From IMG/VR virus record IMGVR_UViG_3300037845_000036, positions 1 through 64,000 of that record: a stretch of 64,000 bases of DNA. One strand, written 5' to 3'. Shown here piece after piece: positions 47,301-55,470 of this stretch. The DNA comes from a virus. The notes below the pieces were generated by a model. The model was not told the origin of the DNA, did not search any database, and was given only the letters and a program-made list of their open reading frames with translations. Position numbers and translations under genes: made by a program. How positions within the stretch are numbered: the stretch's first letter is position 1; every line of letters begins with the position of its first letter.

Positions 47301-49879
47301 GCACCGCCAAGCGATGATCCGCCACCTACAGTCCCGGAATTGCTAGAGCTACTGCCGCCATTGAACAACTTCCCCAACCCCTGTGCGCCGCTCAGCACAG
47401 AAAGCCCCTGAGTAAGTGGGTTTTGCTGTTGCGGCATCGAAGGTGTACTGGGCGCACTCAATGTCCGCGATGGCGCGCTGGTTGTCGGGATATATCCTTT
47501 AGAGAGATCTGGAATCGACAGCGTGACGGACGGCATCGAAGCCGATGTACCATTTTGCACCGCTCCGCCACCATCGTATTTGACGCGCCCACCCGCAGCC
47601 GCAAAGATCTTCGCGGCTAGCAAGCCAGCCTGAAGCAGACCGCCCAACGCGCCGCTGCCGCCCGATTGCGTTTGCGTCTGCGTCGTCACAGGCTGCATAA
47701 AGTTTTGATGTAACCCGCCGCCTAAAGATCCGGGTTGCGGAGGTGTGCCTAACCCGCTTGCTCCGGGAACAACCGAAACAGACAAATCAGGCGGCGGCGG
47801 GACTAATCCACCGCCTGCGTACCGATTCTTTGCGTTTGGTGCCGACCCATTTGGAGAATCCCCTAGAATTCTACCGCCAGCTTTAGCCGTATCTCCCATC
47901 CACGGGGTAACATCACTGCCCCCTCCGTAATCCCCGCCCTCACTCCCACCAAACAAACCCGACAGATACCCACTAGACCCAAACGCACCCGTCGCACCAA
48001 GAATACCAGCACCCGCTAATCCACCGCCTAGCAGTTCCGAGCCAAGATTTGGCCCTGGATACGTGGTTGATCCCGTACCGCCCGATGCGCCGCCCAACCC
48101 TTCAGCAATATTTGATAACCACCCCGTTGTCTGGAACGGATAGGCTTGCTGTTGGATAAACTGCTCATACGGGACATTCAATTCATTCTGCAACTGCGCC
48201 TGCTGAACGCTACCCGCATTCAACAGCGAACTCGCACCTGTTAATCCCGTGTTTAGCGCTTCATTACCAAGATTTGCTATGCCGTAACCCGCACCTTCAC
48301 CAAGCCACCCCGTCGCTTCCTGGGCACCAACACCCGCTTGCTGCTGAGTGTTGAACTCGCCCAACTCGCCCTGACCGATACCCATGCCAAGTTGCCCAGC
48401 GCCCAGCAAGCCAGACTCAGTAAGCTGCCCCGTCCCCAACTCCAACTGTCCGGCATTAGTGAGACCGGATTCTGTAAGCTGGCCGGCACCCAATCCTAAT
48501 TGACCCGTCCCCAACCCGAGTTGGCCCGCGCCCAATCCCAACTGCCCCGCACCAAGCATTCCTGATTCGGTGAGTTGCCCGGCACCTAATCCAAGCTGGC
48601 CAACACCGAGTCCCAATTGTCCCGCGCCAAGCCCCAACTGGCCGGCGCTCGCTTCCAATTGGCCAGCATTGGTCAGGCCAGACTCGGCGAGTTGACCCGC
48701 TCCCAACCCCAATTGGCCACTCGCAGCTAACCCGGCCTCCGTCAACTGGCCAGCGCCCAACTGCATCTGCTGTTCGGCGTTTAACTCTTGCTGTGCCTGC
48801 GAGAACCCCTGTTGTTGGATACCGGCGATGACAGGGGCCTCCGCCGTCTGTTGCTGCCCTGCCGTGAGAGCCTGCGCCACCGCTTCCCGATCACCACCAA
48901 AAGCACCTGCCGCAGCGGCGTTGCCTTGGATCTGCGCCTGTTGAATGGCGTTCTGTTGATTGAATTGTTGTTCTGTTGTCGCCGTTACATCTTGCTGATA
49001 CGGATTAAAATATGTCGGCAACGCACTGTAATCGGTTGCCTTAGCCGTGTACGGCGATATTGCTCCCGGAATGCTCGCCCCAGTCGCGGCAGCTTGGGTT
49101 GCGTAAGGGTTGACGGTTCCCGGCAACTGGCCCGCGATTCCCGAAATCGAATTAGCCGCTCCTTCCGCACTCGCCTCACCCGTCGCTGCCGCCCCAGCAC
49201 CCCCAGAACCAGTCGCAAAATTTGTATAATAATTAAGCGCCGAAGGAACCTGCCCCGCCAAATTTTCGGCCGTAGTAGCCCCAGTTGATGCCGTCCCTGC
49301 ACCACTCGGTCCCATAGCCAGTCCGGTATAGGGACTAAGCGCACCCGGCATGCTTCCAGCCAAACCAAGCGTCGTTGGCGACGAACCATATCCATATCCC
49401 GCAGGAGGAACGGCGGTATCGCCCTGACCAGAAATTATGGCATTAGGCGCGGGTGTTTGCGGTGTCTGCGGCGCATATGCATTATTGACACCTGTAATCC
49501 CACTCAACTCTGATGGAAGCATTCCGGCGAGGCTACCCGCATTGGTGTACTGCCCAAGCCCCATTCCCGGCAAATTATACGCCCCCGGAAATTCCATCGG
49601 CGTAATCGGATTCGATGCACTCTCCATCAAATTATTCGCAGCGCCGATGTACGGGTTCGAGACTCCTTGGAGTCCCGCAACCTCGCTTAGCGCTTGGTTC
49701 TGATACGGCTGTAACGGCGCTACAATATTCGGGGCGCCCGCGCCGCCAGTCGGATATTGATTAAGCGGAACACCCGCGACATTCTGCGCCTGTGCTAGAA
49801 CATTACTATAGGCGTCAAGAAATTGTTGCGGCGGTTGACTAGAGCTAGTCACCGTATTACTTCCACTCGACCCGCACAT
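44390..49879 (-). CDS. Giant internal virion protein with tail-lysozyme domain, 1829 aa
   Basis: 1829 residues. Residues 1-365 are Gly/Ala/Asn/Pro-rich; about 370-505 form the LGAGQL repeat (see repeat entry); about 560-1120 are low-complexity Gly/Pro with helices. About 1130-1257 resemble phage tail lysozyme ('VNFWVNSGAPQHVAEGIADSVYRESHYDPNAWN...GLYQHHDTR', Glu in YRESHYDP). The rest is coiled coil (REALVARAQTEQKDRQAVLAEAQSAQSQQATLQ) and a compact C-domain. Probably ejected into the periplasm to digest peptidoglycan during DNA entry. Confidence 0.75.
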   Translation of the reverse strand: MCGSSGSNTVTSSSQPPQQFLDAYSNVLAQAQNVAGVPLNQYPTGGAGAPNIVAPLQPYQNQALSEVAGLQGVSNPYIGAANNLMESASNPITPMEFPGAYNLPGMGLGQYTNAGSLAGMLPSELSGITGVNNAYAPQTPQTPAPNAIISGQGDTAVPPAGYGYGSSPTTLGLAGSMPGALSPYTGLAMGPSGAGTASTGATTAENLAGQVPSALNYYTNFATGSGGAGAAATGEASAEGAANSISGIAGQLPGTVNPYATQAAATGASIPGAISPYTAKATDYSALPTYFNPYQQDVTATTEQQFNQQNAIQQAQIQGNAAAAGAFGGDREAVAQALTAGQQQTAEAPVIAGIQQQGFSQAQQELNAEQQMQLGAGQLTEAGLAASGQLGLGAGQLAESGLTNAGQLEASAGQLGLGAGQLGLGVGQLGLGAGQLTESGMLGAGQLGLGAGQLGLGTGQLGLGAGQLTESGLTNAGQLELGTGQLTESGLLGAGQLGMGIGQGELGEFNTQQQAGVGAQEATGWLGEGAGYGIANLGNEALNTGLTGASSLLNAGSVQQAQLQNELNVPYEQFIQQQAYPFQTTGWLSNIAEGLGGASGGTGSTTYPGPNLGSELLGGGLAGAGILGATGAFGSSGYLSGLFGGSEGGDYGGGSDVTPWMGDTAKAGGRILGDSPNGSAPNAKNRYAGGGLVPPPPDLSVSVVPGASGLGTPPQPGSLGGGLHQNFMQPVTTQTQTQSGGSGALGGLLQAGLLAAKIFAAAGGRVKYDGGGAVQNGTSASMPSVTLSIPDLSKGYIPTTSAPSRTLSAPSTPSMPQQQNPLTQGLSVLSGAQGLGKLFNGGSSSSNSGTVGGGSSLGGAVAPSSSGLRPYDAGGGVAVAQAGAMASGAGAPLQQNLVAQYSQLPAEQLQELALRYPATTPQGVAIQRALQIRKMNPTVGTGAQGQATPTATAARGGRMGLERFDDGGSPGVDDPNNVGPPEIVRKTNQPSGGLDPGDLPITPVVAITNNGTDVAVPQSLPQTSALPPGVKINSKGMPYSTEPTGGVTPNTAGAGLPITPVDAMKANAADPNAGTHLPVVPSDQVFGSGLVAPPGAGVPATTSPVGGGMVSGGLGAPPPSAVKPLVSGKPPAISRDDVVNFWVNSGAPQHVAEGIADSVYRESHYDPNAWNPDDKGSPSGGLYQHHDTRLSGLQAFAAGQSGSWTDPNIQNQFALKEVTGGDPIATTHWKEILNAPDRASAQTLWDKYFERGVAVGPGGGGGGLGHPTGVQTTGLPSPPAAQGTTNAGTGDLSESIKNILAKIQSGDNNKTSNFYNSPWMPLIATGAGMLASRSPHMGVAVGEGLQTGLKTVEQQQAQIPEGQLKQAQADIARLNTALLPHQMQAAIDAAGGSAVPAAGGAPVAGAVKGTDTNPMPVAATGQGNGAATASAGATATSSLTGLPLPPTYGNSAPGSTKEIVDNQIQSIDAQIAQVRRAMVWEPTKLTENQATVARLIEARSGLLKMYPQVAGEIAGAEQKARSEYTYTPTRPGSVIFQGGKAIASVPTLTETTDAEGNKYRTYMAPPLPGNSGTPPQPQIQPQAQKLPSAAPTPAPAATNVSAASPTAPMLAEIGPGAREALVARAQTEQKDRQAVLAEAQSAQSQQATLQRLATDAPKFVQGPFAGVAQEASRYLRLIDPSYDGQVASFEDFVKNAGNLTRQATKEVSSRAAFQEMQFISSTLPSPEMSPKGLQQVVGEYEGLNDYKIAKARAQQQWEEGHGGVGHVEGFESNWQATAPVTPYTFVLRRMDPTERRSLFSQWQQTGDGQAVLQRLARENEYAKANGLYQ
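48355..48770 (-). repeat. GQL-type heptad protein repeat
   Basis: Inside the 1829-residue protein about 17 units of 7 residues (consensus L-G-L-G-A-G-Q), interrupted by 'LTESGLTNAGQ' units, run without break. The DNA is a degenerate 21-bp tandem repeat. Regular spacing suggests a beta-solenoid or extended linker. Confidence 0.75.
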
Positions 49880-50040
49880 TACTTGTGCGCCCCAGTGTTT
49901 ATTTTGGTTAATATTATCGAATACTGCTCAGACATTACTTCGCGCTCCGGGGCGGTACCCGGAAGAACAACCCGCTGTTCAAGCCGTGGTAGAGTAAATA
50001 GACCCAGCGCGTGAGGGTCGAACGATTACATTAGCACAAA
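49880..50040 (-). other. Gap with start-less open frame
   Basis: A minus-strand frame reads SFDPHALGLFTLPRLEQRVV...EREVMSEQYSIILTKINTGAHK and stops at TAATG overlapping the giant gene. It looks protein-like but begins after an in-frame TAA, with no ATG, GTG or TTG before the internal Met of 'MSEQYSII', which leaves a 17-codon leader peptide. It may be a truncated gene remnant. Confidence 0.3.
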
Positions 50041-50517
50041 TCAGCGAATCAAGAAAATAGCACCGATCTGTTCTCCACGCCGCGCCCACCAGCGGCGCTT
50101 GGCCTCAAATCGCTTCCGCGATGTTACCGATGTAAAAAATGGGACTTCATGACCGGATTCCAAGGCGAACAATGCCTTGATGTACTGCACCCACGCCATC
50201 AGATCATCGGAGTAGCCTGTACCCTTGCGATATTCCAGTCGGACAAACAGCCAAAGCTCGTGCCAATAGAACTGTTTGGAATACCAAAATTTATTCATCA
50301 CAAGACCGACGCTGGCGGCTATCACGCCATTGGGCGCATCGATCACGCCATGCATGCCGCCGTTTTTCTGCGTTCCCAATCGAATATGGGCGCGTACCTC
50401 ATCTTCGTCATGCGCAAAACCTAACGAATTATCGCGCTCCAATCCCAACAAAAGATCGTAAAGCGCATCTTCATCAGCCTCGCCAGCAATGCGGACGTTG
50501 GCCGGCCTCTCGATCAT
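50041..50517 (-). CDS. GNAT-like acetyltransferase, copy A
   Basis: 158 residues: VRIAGEADEDALYDLLLGLE, 'GVIDAPNGVIAASVGLVMNKFWYSKQFYWHELWLFVRLEYRKGTGYSDDLMAWV', where R/K-G-T-G-Y fits the acetyl-CoA-binding Q/RxxGxG/A loop of GNAT folds. GNAT-like genes between the ejection and tail genes are frequent in podoviruses; substrate unknown. Overlaps copy B by 4 nt. Confidence 0.65.
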   Translation of the reverse strand: MIERPANVRIAGEADEDALYDLLLGLERDNSLGFAHDEDEVRAHIRLGTQKNGGMHGVIDAPNGVIAASVGLVMNKFWYSKQFYWHELWLFVRLEYRKGTGYSDDLMAWVQYIKALFALESGHEVPFFTSVTSRKRFEAKRRWWARRGEQIGAIFLIR

Positions 50518-51020
50518 GAAACTGCGGGCAGATGACGGAAAATAGCCCCTGCTGTCTTGAAATGGCGACTTACCAGCCTCGCCTTTGGCGCATCAATCTG
50601 TGGCGTCCATTCCTCTAGTAAAATTGGACGGCCGATCTCATCGGCAAATTGGCGGGCCGCGATCAAAAGACTACGTGCATGTCCTGTTAACCGCGCTTCC
50701 GGCAGCACGACGTTCCATACCGAGCGCAGATAGTGTGAACGCGACAGCATCGGGCGCTCTATCTTGATACCAAGACTCGCCTCAATACCGCTGTCTCCCC
50801 GAATGATTAGCGCAATCCCGCCGACACGGTGCGTGAAATCCTTCACCAGCGCGGCGATCAAATCCTCTTCAGCCCGCCCCTCATCTACCTCGTCCTTTAC
50901 CTCAAACAGAAACCGCAGCAGGTCGTCATAATCATTAATCGCCGCGAACCCCACGGGTGACAACGGGCGCGGTGGCTTGGTGGCGGGGCCTTTTCTGAGA
51001 AACCCGTGTTTACTACTCAT
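50514..51020 (-). CDS. GNAT-like acetyltransferase, copy B
   Basis: 168 residues: 'DYDDLLRFLFEVKDEVDEG', 'GGIALIIRGDSGIEASLGIKIERPMLSRSHYLRSVWNVVLPEARLTGHARSLLIAARQFADEIGRPIL'. Same strand order as copy A, with 'LTGHARSLL' in the CoA loop position. Probably a diverged duplicate. Substrate unknown. Confidence 0.55.
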   Translation of the reverse strand: MSSKHGFLRKGPATKPPRPLSPVGFAAINDYDDLLRFLFEVKDEVDEGRAEEDLIAALVKDFTHRVGGIALIIRGDSGIEASLGIKIERPMLSRSHYLRSVWNVVLPEARLTGHARSLLIAARQFADEIGRPILLEEWTPQIDAPKARLVSRHFKTAGAIFRHLPAVS

Positions 51021-51817
51021 GTGTGACCCACCGATGAATTGGCAGAACCCACTGGGCCGCGTAGGCTCTTCAAATGCTTAATGACTCTGCCCCGCTGTTC
51101 TTTTACAAACCTGTCCAAAATCTCATGGCCCAGCTTCATCATTTTTTCGTGTGTAGTGGGATACGCGGCTACATCTTTGGGCGAAGAATAGTGTTGTCCG
51201 ATACGCAGAATATCTTCGGGCGGCACTATGATTTCGCCGTCAGCGCTCTGTATCGGCACTTCCTCTTTCTCCGCTACGCCACCAGCCGCCAAGGCCGGAG
51301 AAATAGGTGCGGCCTTTGTCCCTTCCATCATTCCCTGCATCAGTTCTGGGTCATGCGGCGGTGCGGGTGGTCCCCTATGCCCCGATGAATGGGGAGGCGA
51401 TATGCCATATGGCATGGTATTCAAAATCATGTCCCATGTCTTAGCGCCAGCTAGCGAGTTGCCATCACCTAACCCAGCCACAACATCGGCCGGCAAAACA
51501 TACGATCCAGAACCGACTGCGACATTGTTCTTATCGGTCCTTCCCCCTCCAAAACCAGCCGTAAACCCATAGGGGCTGATATCGCGTGCCTCGGCCCGCT
51601 CAAAAAACGGCACAGCAGGCACCGAACCACCGATATCACGCGCGATACGAATGGCACTGTTAATTCGACGATCGCCCATACCACCGTTAGCGTGAGGCAC
51701 ACGACGTTGTTCGGAATAGGCAATTGCCAATGCTTGTTTAATTGGTTTCTTGGCGGCAAGTTCCGTTTTTAGATTAGCCTTGAACGCCTCAAGAGAGTGA
51801 GAATGAGTCAGAGGCAT
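51017..51817 (-). CDS. Virion-associated protein (podovirus type)
   Basis: 266 residues from MPLTHSHSLEAFKANLKTELAAKKPIKQALAIAYSEQR, then 'GSGSYVLPADVVAGLGDGNSLAGAKTWDMIL' and 'DGEIIVPPEDILRIG'. The 'SyVlPADvVsGLG.GnT.AGak' motif marks a structural-region protein in alphaproteobacterial podoviruses. The start overlaps the previous stop (TAATG). Precise role unknown. Confidence 0.6.
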   Translation of the reverse strand: MPLTHSHSLEAFKANLKTELAAKKPIKQALAIAYSEQRRVPHANGGMGDRRINSAIRIARDIGGSVPAVPFFERAEARDISPYGFTAGFGGGRTDKNNVAVGSGSYVLPADVVAGLGDGNSLAGAKTWDMILNTMPYGISPPHSSGHRGPPAPPHDPELMQGMMEGTKAAPISPALAAGGVAEKEEVPIQSADGEIIVPPEDILRIGQHYSSPKDVAAYPTTHEKMMKLGHEILDRFVKEQRGRVIKHLKSLRGPVGSANSSVGHT

Positions 51818-52023
51818 TACACGATATCCCACTCATCATCACTAACAAATATCTTAGACCCATTTACAAATTCTATGACACGTCCAGATAAACGGAATTC
51901 ACACGGAATTGTCCGTGTTACAGAACCTTCGGTATAGTACGCATCTTTATTGGGATCGCCACTTCCTTCCCTTTTCTTGAAAAGCGGCACTCCGATAGAA
52001 TCAATAAATACGGGGTTATCCAT
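51817..52023 (-). CDS. Small late protein
   Basis: 68 residues: MDNPVFIDSIGVPLFKKREGSGDPNKDAYYTEGSVTRTIPCEFRLSGRVIEFVNGSKIFVSDDEW. Beta-rich. Overlaps both neighbours. Function unknown. Confidence 0.5.
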   Translation of the reverse strand: MDNPVFIDSIGVPLFKKREGSGDPNKDAYYTEGSVTRTIPCEFRLSGRVIEFVNGSKIFVSDDEWDIV

Positions 52024-52207
52024 TTAGCGCCTCCCGCAACACGTCTGCATATTCCCGACTAATCACGCAGCGCTTTTGCACAACCATCGCGGCTGCCATT
52101 TCGGCCTCGGCATCAGCCTTTATCGCTGCATCACTCGCGATAGCTGAGCGCAAGTTCTCAACGGAACCATGGCGAATAATAAGATCGAGGCGCGGACCCG
52201 CCATCAA
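52016..52207 (-). CDS. Small late helical protein
   Basis: 63 residues: MMAGPRLDLIIRHGSVENLRSAIASDAAIKADAEAEMAAAMVVQKRCVISREYADVLREAL. Overlaps its neighbours by 4-8 nt. Function unknown. Confidence 0.5.
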   Translation of the reverse strand: MMAGPRLDLIIRHGSVENLRSAIASDAAIKADAEAEMAAAMVVQKRCVISREYADVLREALNG

Positions 52208-52461
52208 CTCGTCCCCTTCGCCTCAACTGAAAGCCTGTCATCAATCGGAATCGCCGAACCAAACAGCGGGTGCTTAGCACACCAGTCCTTTTCGCCCACG
52301 GGTGCCCAGATCGATTGAATACGCACTGTCTGTCCCGTTATTGGGGCCGGCGGCGTTTGTACTAGGAAAGGGGTTGGTGGTCGCCCATGACAATACCCCA
52401 ATTTCGGGGTTTCCATGACGCAACAAGGGCAAGAAAAACACGAGATTCCGATCTCAGACAT
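52204..52461 (-). CDS. Cys-rich late protein
   Basis: 85 residues starting MSEIGISCFSCPCCVMETPK, with CHGRP and WCAKHP later. A CxxCxxC start and further Cys/His suggest zinc binding. Function unknown. Confidence 0.5.
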   Translation of the reverse strand: MSEIGISCFSCPCCVMETPKLGYCHGRPPTPFLVQTPPAPITGQTVRIQSIWAPVGEKDWCAKHPLFGSAIPIDDRLSVEAKGTS

Positions 52462-52494
52462 ACAGACACTCCGAAGTGTGTACCAAGTTCTATA

Positions 52495-53253
52495 TCACGC
52501 GATAGCCCCAATCACAATCCTAGCCCACCCCGTTAGCGATTGAGTGAATGACGTAACAGCAGAAATATTGAACGCATAGACATTCCCGACAAGACTTGAC
52601 CCCGGAGGCCATGCCAACAGTTGCGTTACCACGCTCCCATTGATAGCGACAGCACTGCTACTGTAGGCTGTTGGCGACGCCGTGACCACGGCATCGGTCC
52701 CACTCAATATCGCTAAGAAGATCTCCGCCGAAATGATATTCTCTCCCGGTGCCAGTCCCGGCGCAAAATCAAAGCCGTAATTTAGTGATTCCCCCTGATT
52801 TGCAACTGGCAAATCCTGTCCAACATAGCCGCCTTCTAAAATTGGCAGCGTGTAAAACAATGGCGATGCGGGCAGCACAACGCTTTGTGCTCCGCTTGGT
52901 ACTACTCCACCCGTGTACGCGGTAACACCAAATCCAGGCGCGATACCAAACCGCGCCCATGGCATCATTAGCTGAGCGGCGCTTGTCGTTACTGAAAACG
53001 ACAACGCATAATCGTTGCCAATCAGGAAATTCGCGGGGTCATTAAACGATGTCAGTTGCGATACGACGGTACCTGAAAATTGCGGGGTTACAGAGAGATG
53101 AGAACCAGGGAAATTATCAGTTCCAGAAAGCGTCCGCAGCCGAGACGTTACGGCTTGAATGGTTTCGCTCACTCCCAATAACTGCGCCAGATCAAAACCT
53201 AATATCCGTGCGGCTTGATCTTGGAATGGCGGGAAATCGCGACCAACGTACAT
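52495..53253 (-). CDS. Tail-associated protein with duplicated domain
   Basis: 252 residues made of two related halves. The first runs YVGRDFPPFQDQ ... LSGTD ... GNDYALSFSVTT ... PWARFGI. The second runs YVGQDLPVANQGE ... LSGTD ... GNVYAFNISAVT ... GWARIVIG. Each half looks like a beta-sandwich, as in phage tail/decoration proteins ('G..Y.l...v.ts.g......ar'). Sits next to the hub gene. Confidence 0.6.
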   Translation of the reverse strand: MYVGRDFPPFQDQAARILGFDLAQLLGVSETIQAVTSRLRTLSGTDNFPGSHLSVTPQFSGTVVSQLTSFNDPANFLIGNDYALSFSVTTSAAQLMMPWARFGIAPGFGVTAYTGGVVPSGAQSVVLPASPLFYTLPILEGGYVGQDLPVANQGESLNYGFDFAPGLAPGENIISAEIFLAILSGTDAVVTASPTAYSSSAVAINGSVVTQLLAWPPGSSLVGNVYAFNISAVTSFTQSLTGWARIVIGAIA

Positions 53254-53495
53254 CAGGGCGTCGTATCATTGACAATAAGACCAGCGGCCGCTAGTGCGGC
53301 TAGCAAGCTAGTCAGCGCTGCTCCGCCCGTTCGCGACCCCGTAACCACCTGTGGTGTTGGCGATAATAGAGTCGCTATGTTATTCACAGACACAATCAAC
53401 CGCTGAATGTCGGTATCGATCTGCTGTAGTGGATTAATCCCGAGCGCCGTATTATTTGTGGACGCGAGGCTAACCCCAGTCACGTTATCCGACAT
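53253..53495 (-). CDS. Small tail-region protein
   Basis: 80 residues: MSDNVTGVSLASTNNTALGINPLQQIDTDIQRLIVSVNNIATLL... and 'GGAALTSLLAALAAAGLIVNDTTP'. A Thr/Asn/Ala-rich helical segment typical of small podovirus tail genes. Function unknown. Confidence 0.5.
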   Translation of the reverse strand: MSDNVTGVSLASTNNTALGINPLQQIDTDIQRLIVSVNNIATLLSPTPQVVTGSRTGGAALTSLLAALAAAGLIVNDTTP

Positions 53496-53497
53496 TC

Positions 53498-55465
53498 TCA
53501 GCCGCCTTTGCCATCTGCCTGTGCTACATATTCAATACGACCAAGCCGCCATTGGCTCCCAAGATCGGTACTCTGAAACTCGAATTGCAAACCGCGCCCT
53601 CGCCCCCGACACGGGATTGAACGCGTGCGCGCATTTATCGGATATGGCCCTTTGATACGCGGTGCTTCTTGCGGGTTCCGATAGACATAGACCGACATCA
53701 GAACAGTTCCCGGTCCCGGCACTGGCCCGTTGCTGAATTTTACGTCAGGTCTGATCTGACTAAAAAACGCAAACTCATCACCCTCGGCTATAGCCACGAT
53801 CCCCGATAATAGGTTCGCCTTTAGCGGTACGGTATCCGCATCGTTCCCCGTTTCCTCCTGATACACCACACCAAGCGGAGTAGACCCCATCGGAGGACCA
53901 AATACATTCTGATCGATGGCCGCTGAGCGAATGCCGGGATCGCCCGATTGAAGAACGGTGTAGTCCCAAAGACCAGTATCAAGTTGCAATTTCGCCTTAG
54001 TAACCGCCCCACCCATCTGAGGGACATACCACACTACCTCGTTAAAATAGGCATTAGAAACGCAGTTCGTGTTTTGGATATTCGATGAGTCAACGTTTCT
54101 GAACACCTGATCCCAAATAGAGCATGGCAATATAGTCGGGACACCCCCAGCAGAGAAAACATAGAACTGTTCTTTGCTCATCCAAACGACGGTGCTCCCA
54201 ATGACGGCAAAAGCATGCGGCCCGATCAACCCACAATTCACAGCAATTGGCTGAAACCCCCAAATGTACGGGAGACCTTCATATTGCATGATGTAAAGGC
54301 AAATATCAGTCCAAATTACGCACCCACTGGCAACAGCGGCCCCTCCGACAATTTTATTGCCAAGCTGCAATCTAAAACTGCCCGCTTGGTTTGTCACCGT
54401 TGGCGTGAAATCCGTATAATCGCCGGCATCCGACCATCGTAAAAGTAGCGGATCAAAAAGTCCCGTCGCTGAGTTTACGGAGCCACCAACGATCAGGATT
54501 TGCTGCTGAGATGCCACAAAACCGATGTTATTTGCTAAAGGCGCGGTGGGAACTGCTGCTGCAGGCGTATTTACGCCAGTACTCGGCTGCCAAATATAAA
54601 TCGGATATCCGGCGGGGATAATGACGAGAAATTCACCCCAATTGTCTAATGATATGGATTGCGCCTCAAGACTGCTTTGCGCGCCCCCGCTAGTAGGGTC
54701 CATAAAGATGATGTTTATATTCCCACTGTTCTGAAATACGTTTTGCGTTGATATTGCTGCCGCACCCGCATTTATTGTATATACGTTACTGCTGACAACG
54801 CTCTCTACGGCGTAATTATCCTCTAGCCGCAATCCTCCCACCGTTATGGGATCAGTTATTTGTACCGTCTGCCCCGTGAAAAATCCGTGGTTGGGCAGCG
54901 TGATCGTTACTATTTCGCTCCCAACTTGAGTCGCAAACTGCTGTACCGCACCGCCGCCCGTTACCGATATAGACGCCTTCTGCGCCGTCGTTATGCTGTA
55001 ATTACCAAAACTCGTGGCGACAACAGAATATGAGCCATAAAGTACAATCCCGCCGACTGAAACTGGCTCGCGGATACGGAGCCATTGTCCCACGCTTGGC
55101 GTGTTGATGGGATCATTGATAACAACAATCGCGCTTCCCGCAACCGTATTCAGATTGACTGAAACCAGCGCTGAGATGGTTAGGGGCGTGATGTCATAAA
55201 CGTTATCTGAACTAAATAGCGATATCTTATGGCGCCCACCGATCGCGAGATAACAAATTTGTGATAGAGCCGCCCACGCCCGCAGCGCCGTCACACGTAT
55301 CCCCGACCCAGCAACAGCCTGCGTAAAATAACGAAAACCACCCGCCTTCTGCATCAACCCCTGGAAACAACGCATATTACCCGATTGCGTCCAGCCGCCA
55401 GAATTCAGCGCGGGCGTCTGTTCAGCATTTATACCTGGGGTTAGGGTGATTGGGACTGTGGGCAT
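53498..55465 (-). CDS. Tail hub / packaged-DNA stabilisation protein
   Basis: 655 residues, nearly all beta: PGINAEQTPALNSGGWTQSGNMRCFQGLMQKAGGFRYFTQ, WAALSQICYLAIGGRHKISLFS and repeated 'G..V.I.dP..VGG....g.Y.V' strands. Resembles P22 gp10 / tail tubular B-type hubs (long beta-propeller-like chain after the adaptor). Follows the adaptor by 5 nt. It forms the tube that closes the portal after packaging (family knowledge). Confidence 0.75.
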   Translation of the reverse strand: MPTVPITLTPGINAEQTPALNSGGWTQSGNMRCFQGLMQKAGGFRYFTQAVAGSGIRVTALRAWAALSQICYLAIGGRHKISLFSSDNVYDITPLTISALVSVNLNTVAGSAIVVINDPINTPSVGQWLRIREPVSVGGIVLYGSYSVVATSFGNYSITTAQKASISVTGGGAVQQFATQVGSEIVTITLPNHGFFTGQTVQITDPITVGGLRLEDNYAVESVVSSNVYTINAGAAAISTQNVFQNSGNINIIFMDPTSGGAQSSLEAQSISLDNWGEFLVIIPAGYPIYIWQPSTGVNTPAAAVPTAPLANNIGFVASQQQILIVGGSVNSATGLFDPLLLRWSDAGDYTDFTPTVTNQAGSFRLQLGNKIVGGAAVASGCVIWTDICLYIMQYEGLPYIWGFQPIAVNCGLIGPHAFAVIGSTVVWMSKEQFYVFSAGGVPTILPCSIWDQVFRNVDSSNIQNTNCVSNAYFNEVVWYVPQMGGAVTKAKLQLDTGLWDYTVLQSGDPGIRSAAIDQNVFGPPMGSTPLGVVYQEETGNDADTVPLKANLLSGIVAIAEGDEFAFFSQIRPDVKFSNGPVPGPGTVLMSVYVYRNPQEAPRIKGPYPINARTRSIPCRGRGRGLQFEFQSTDLGSQWRLGRIEYVAQADGKGG

Positions 55466-55470
55466 TACAA

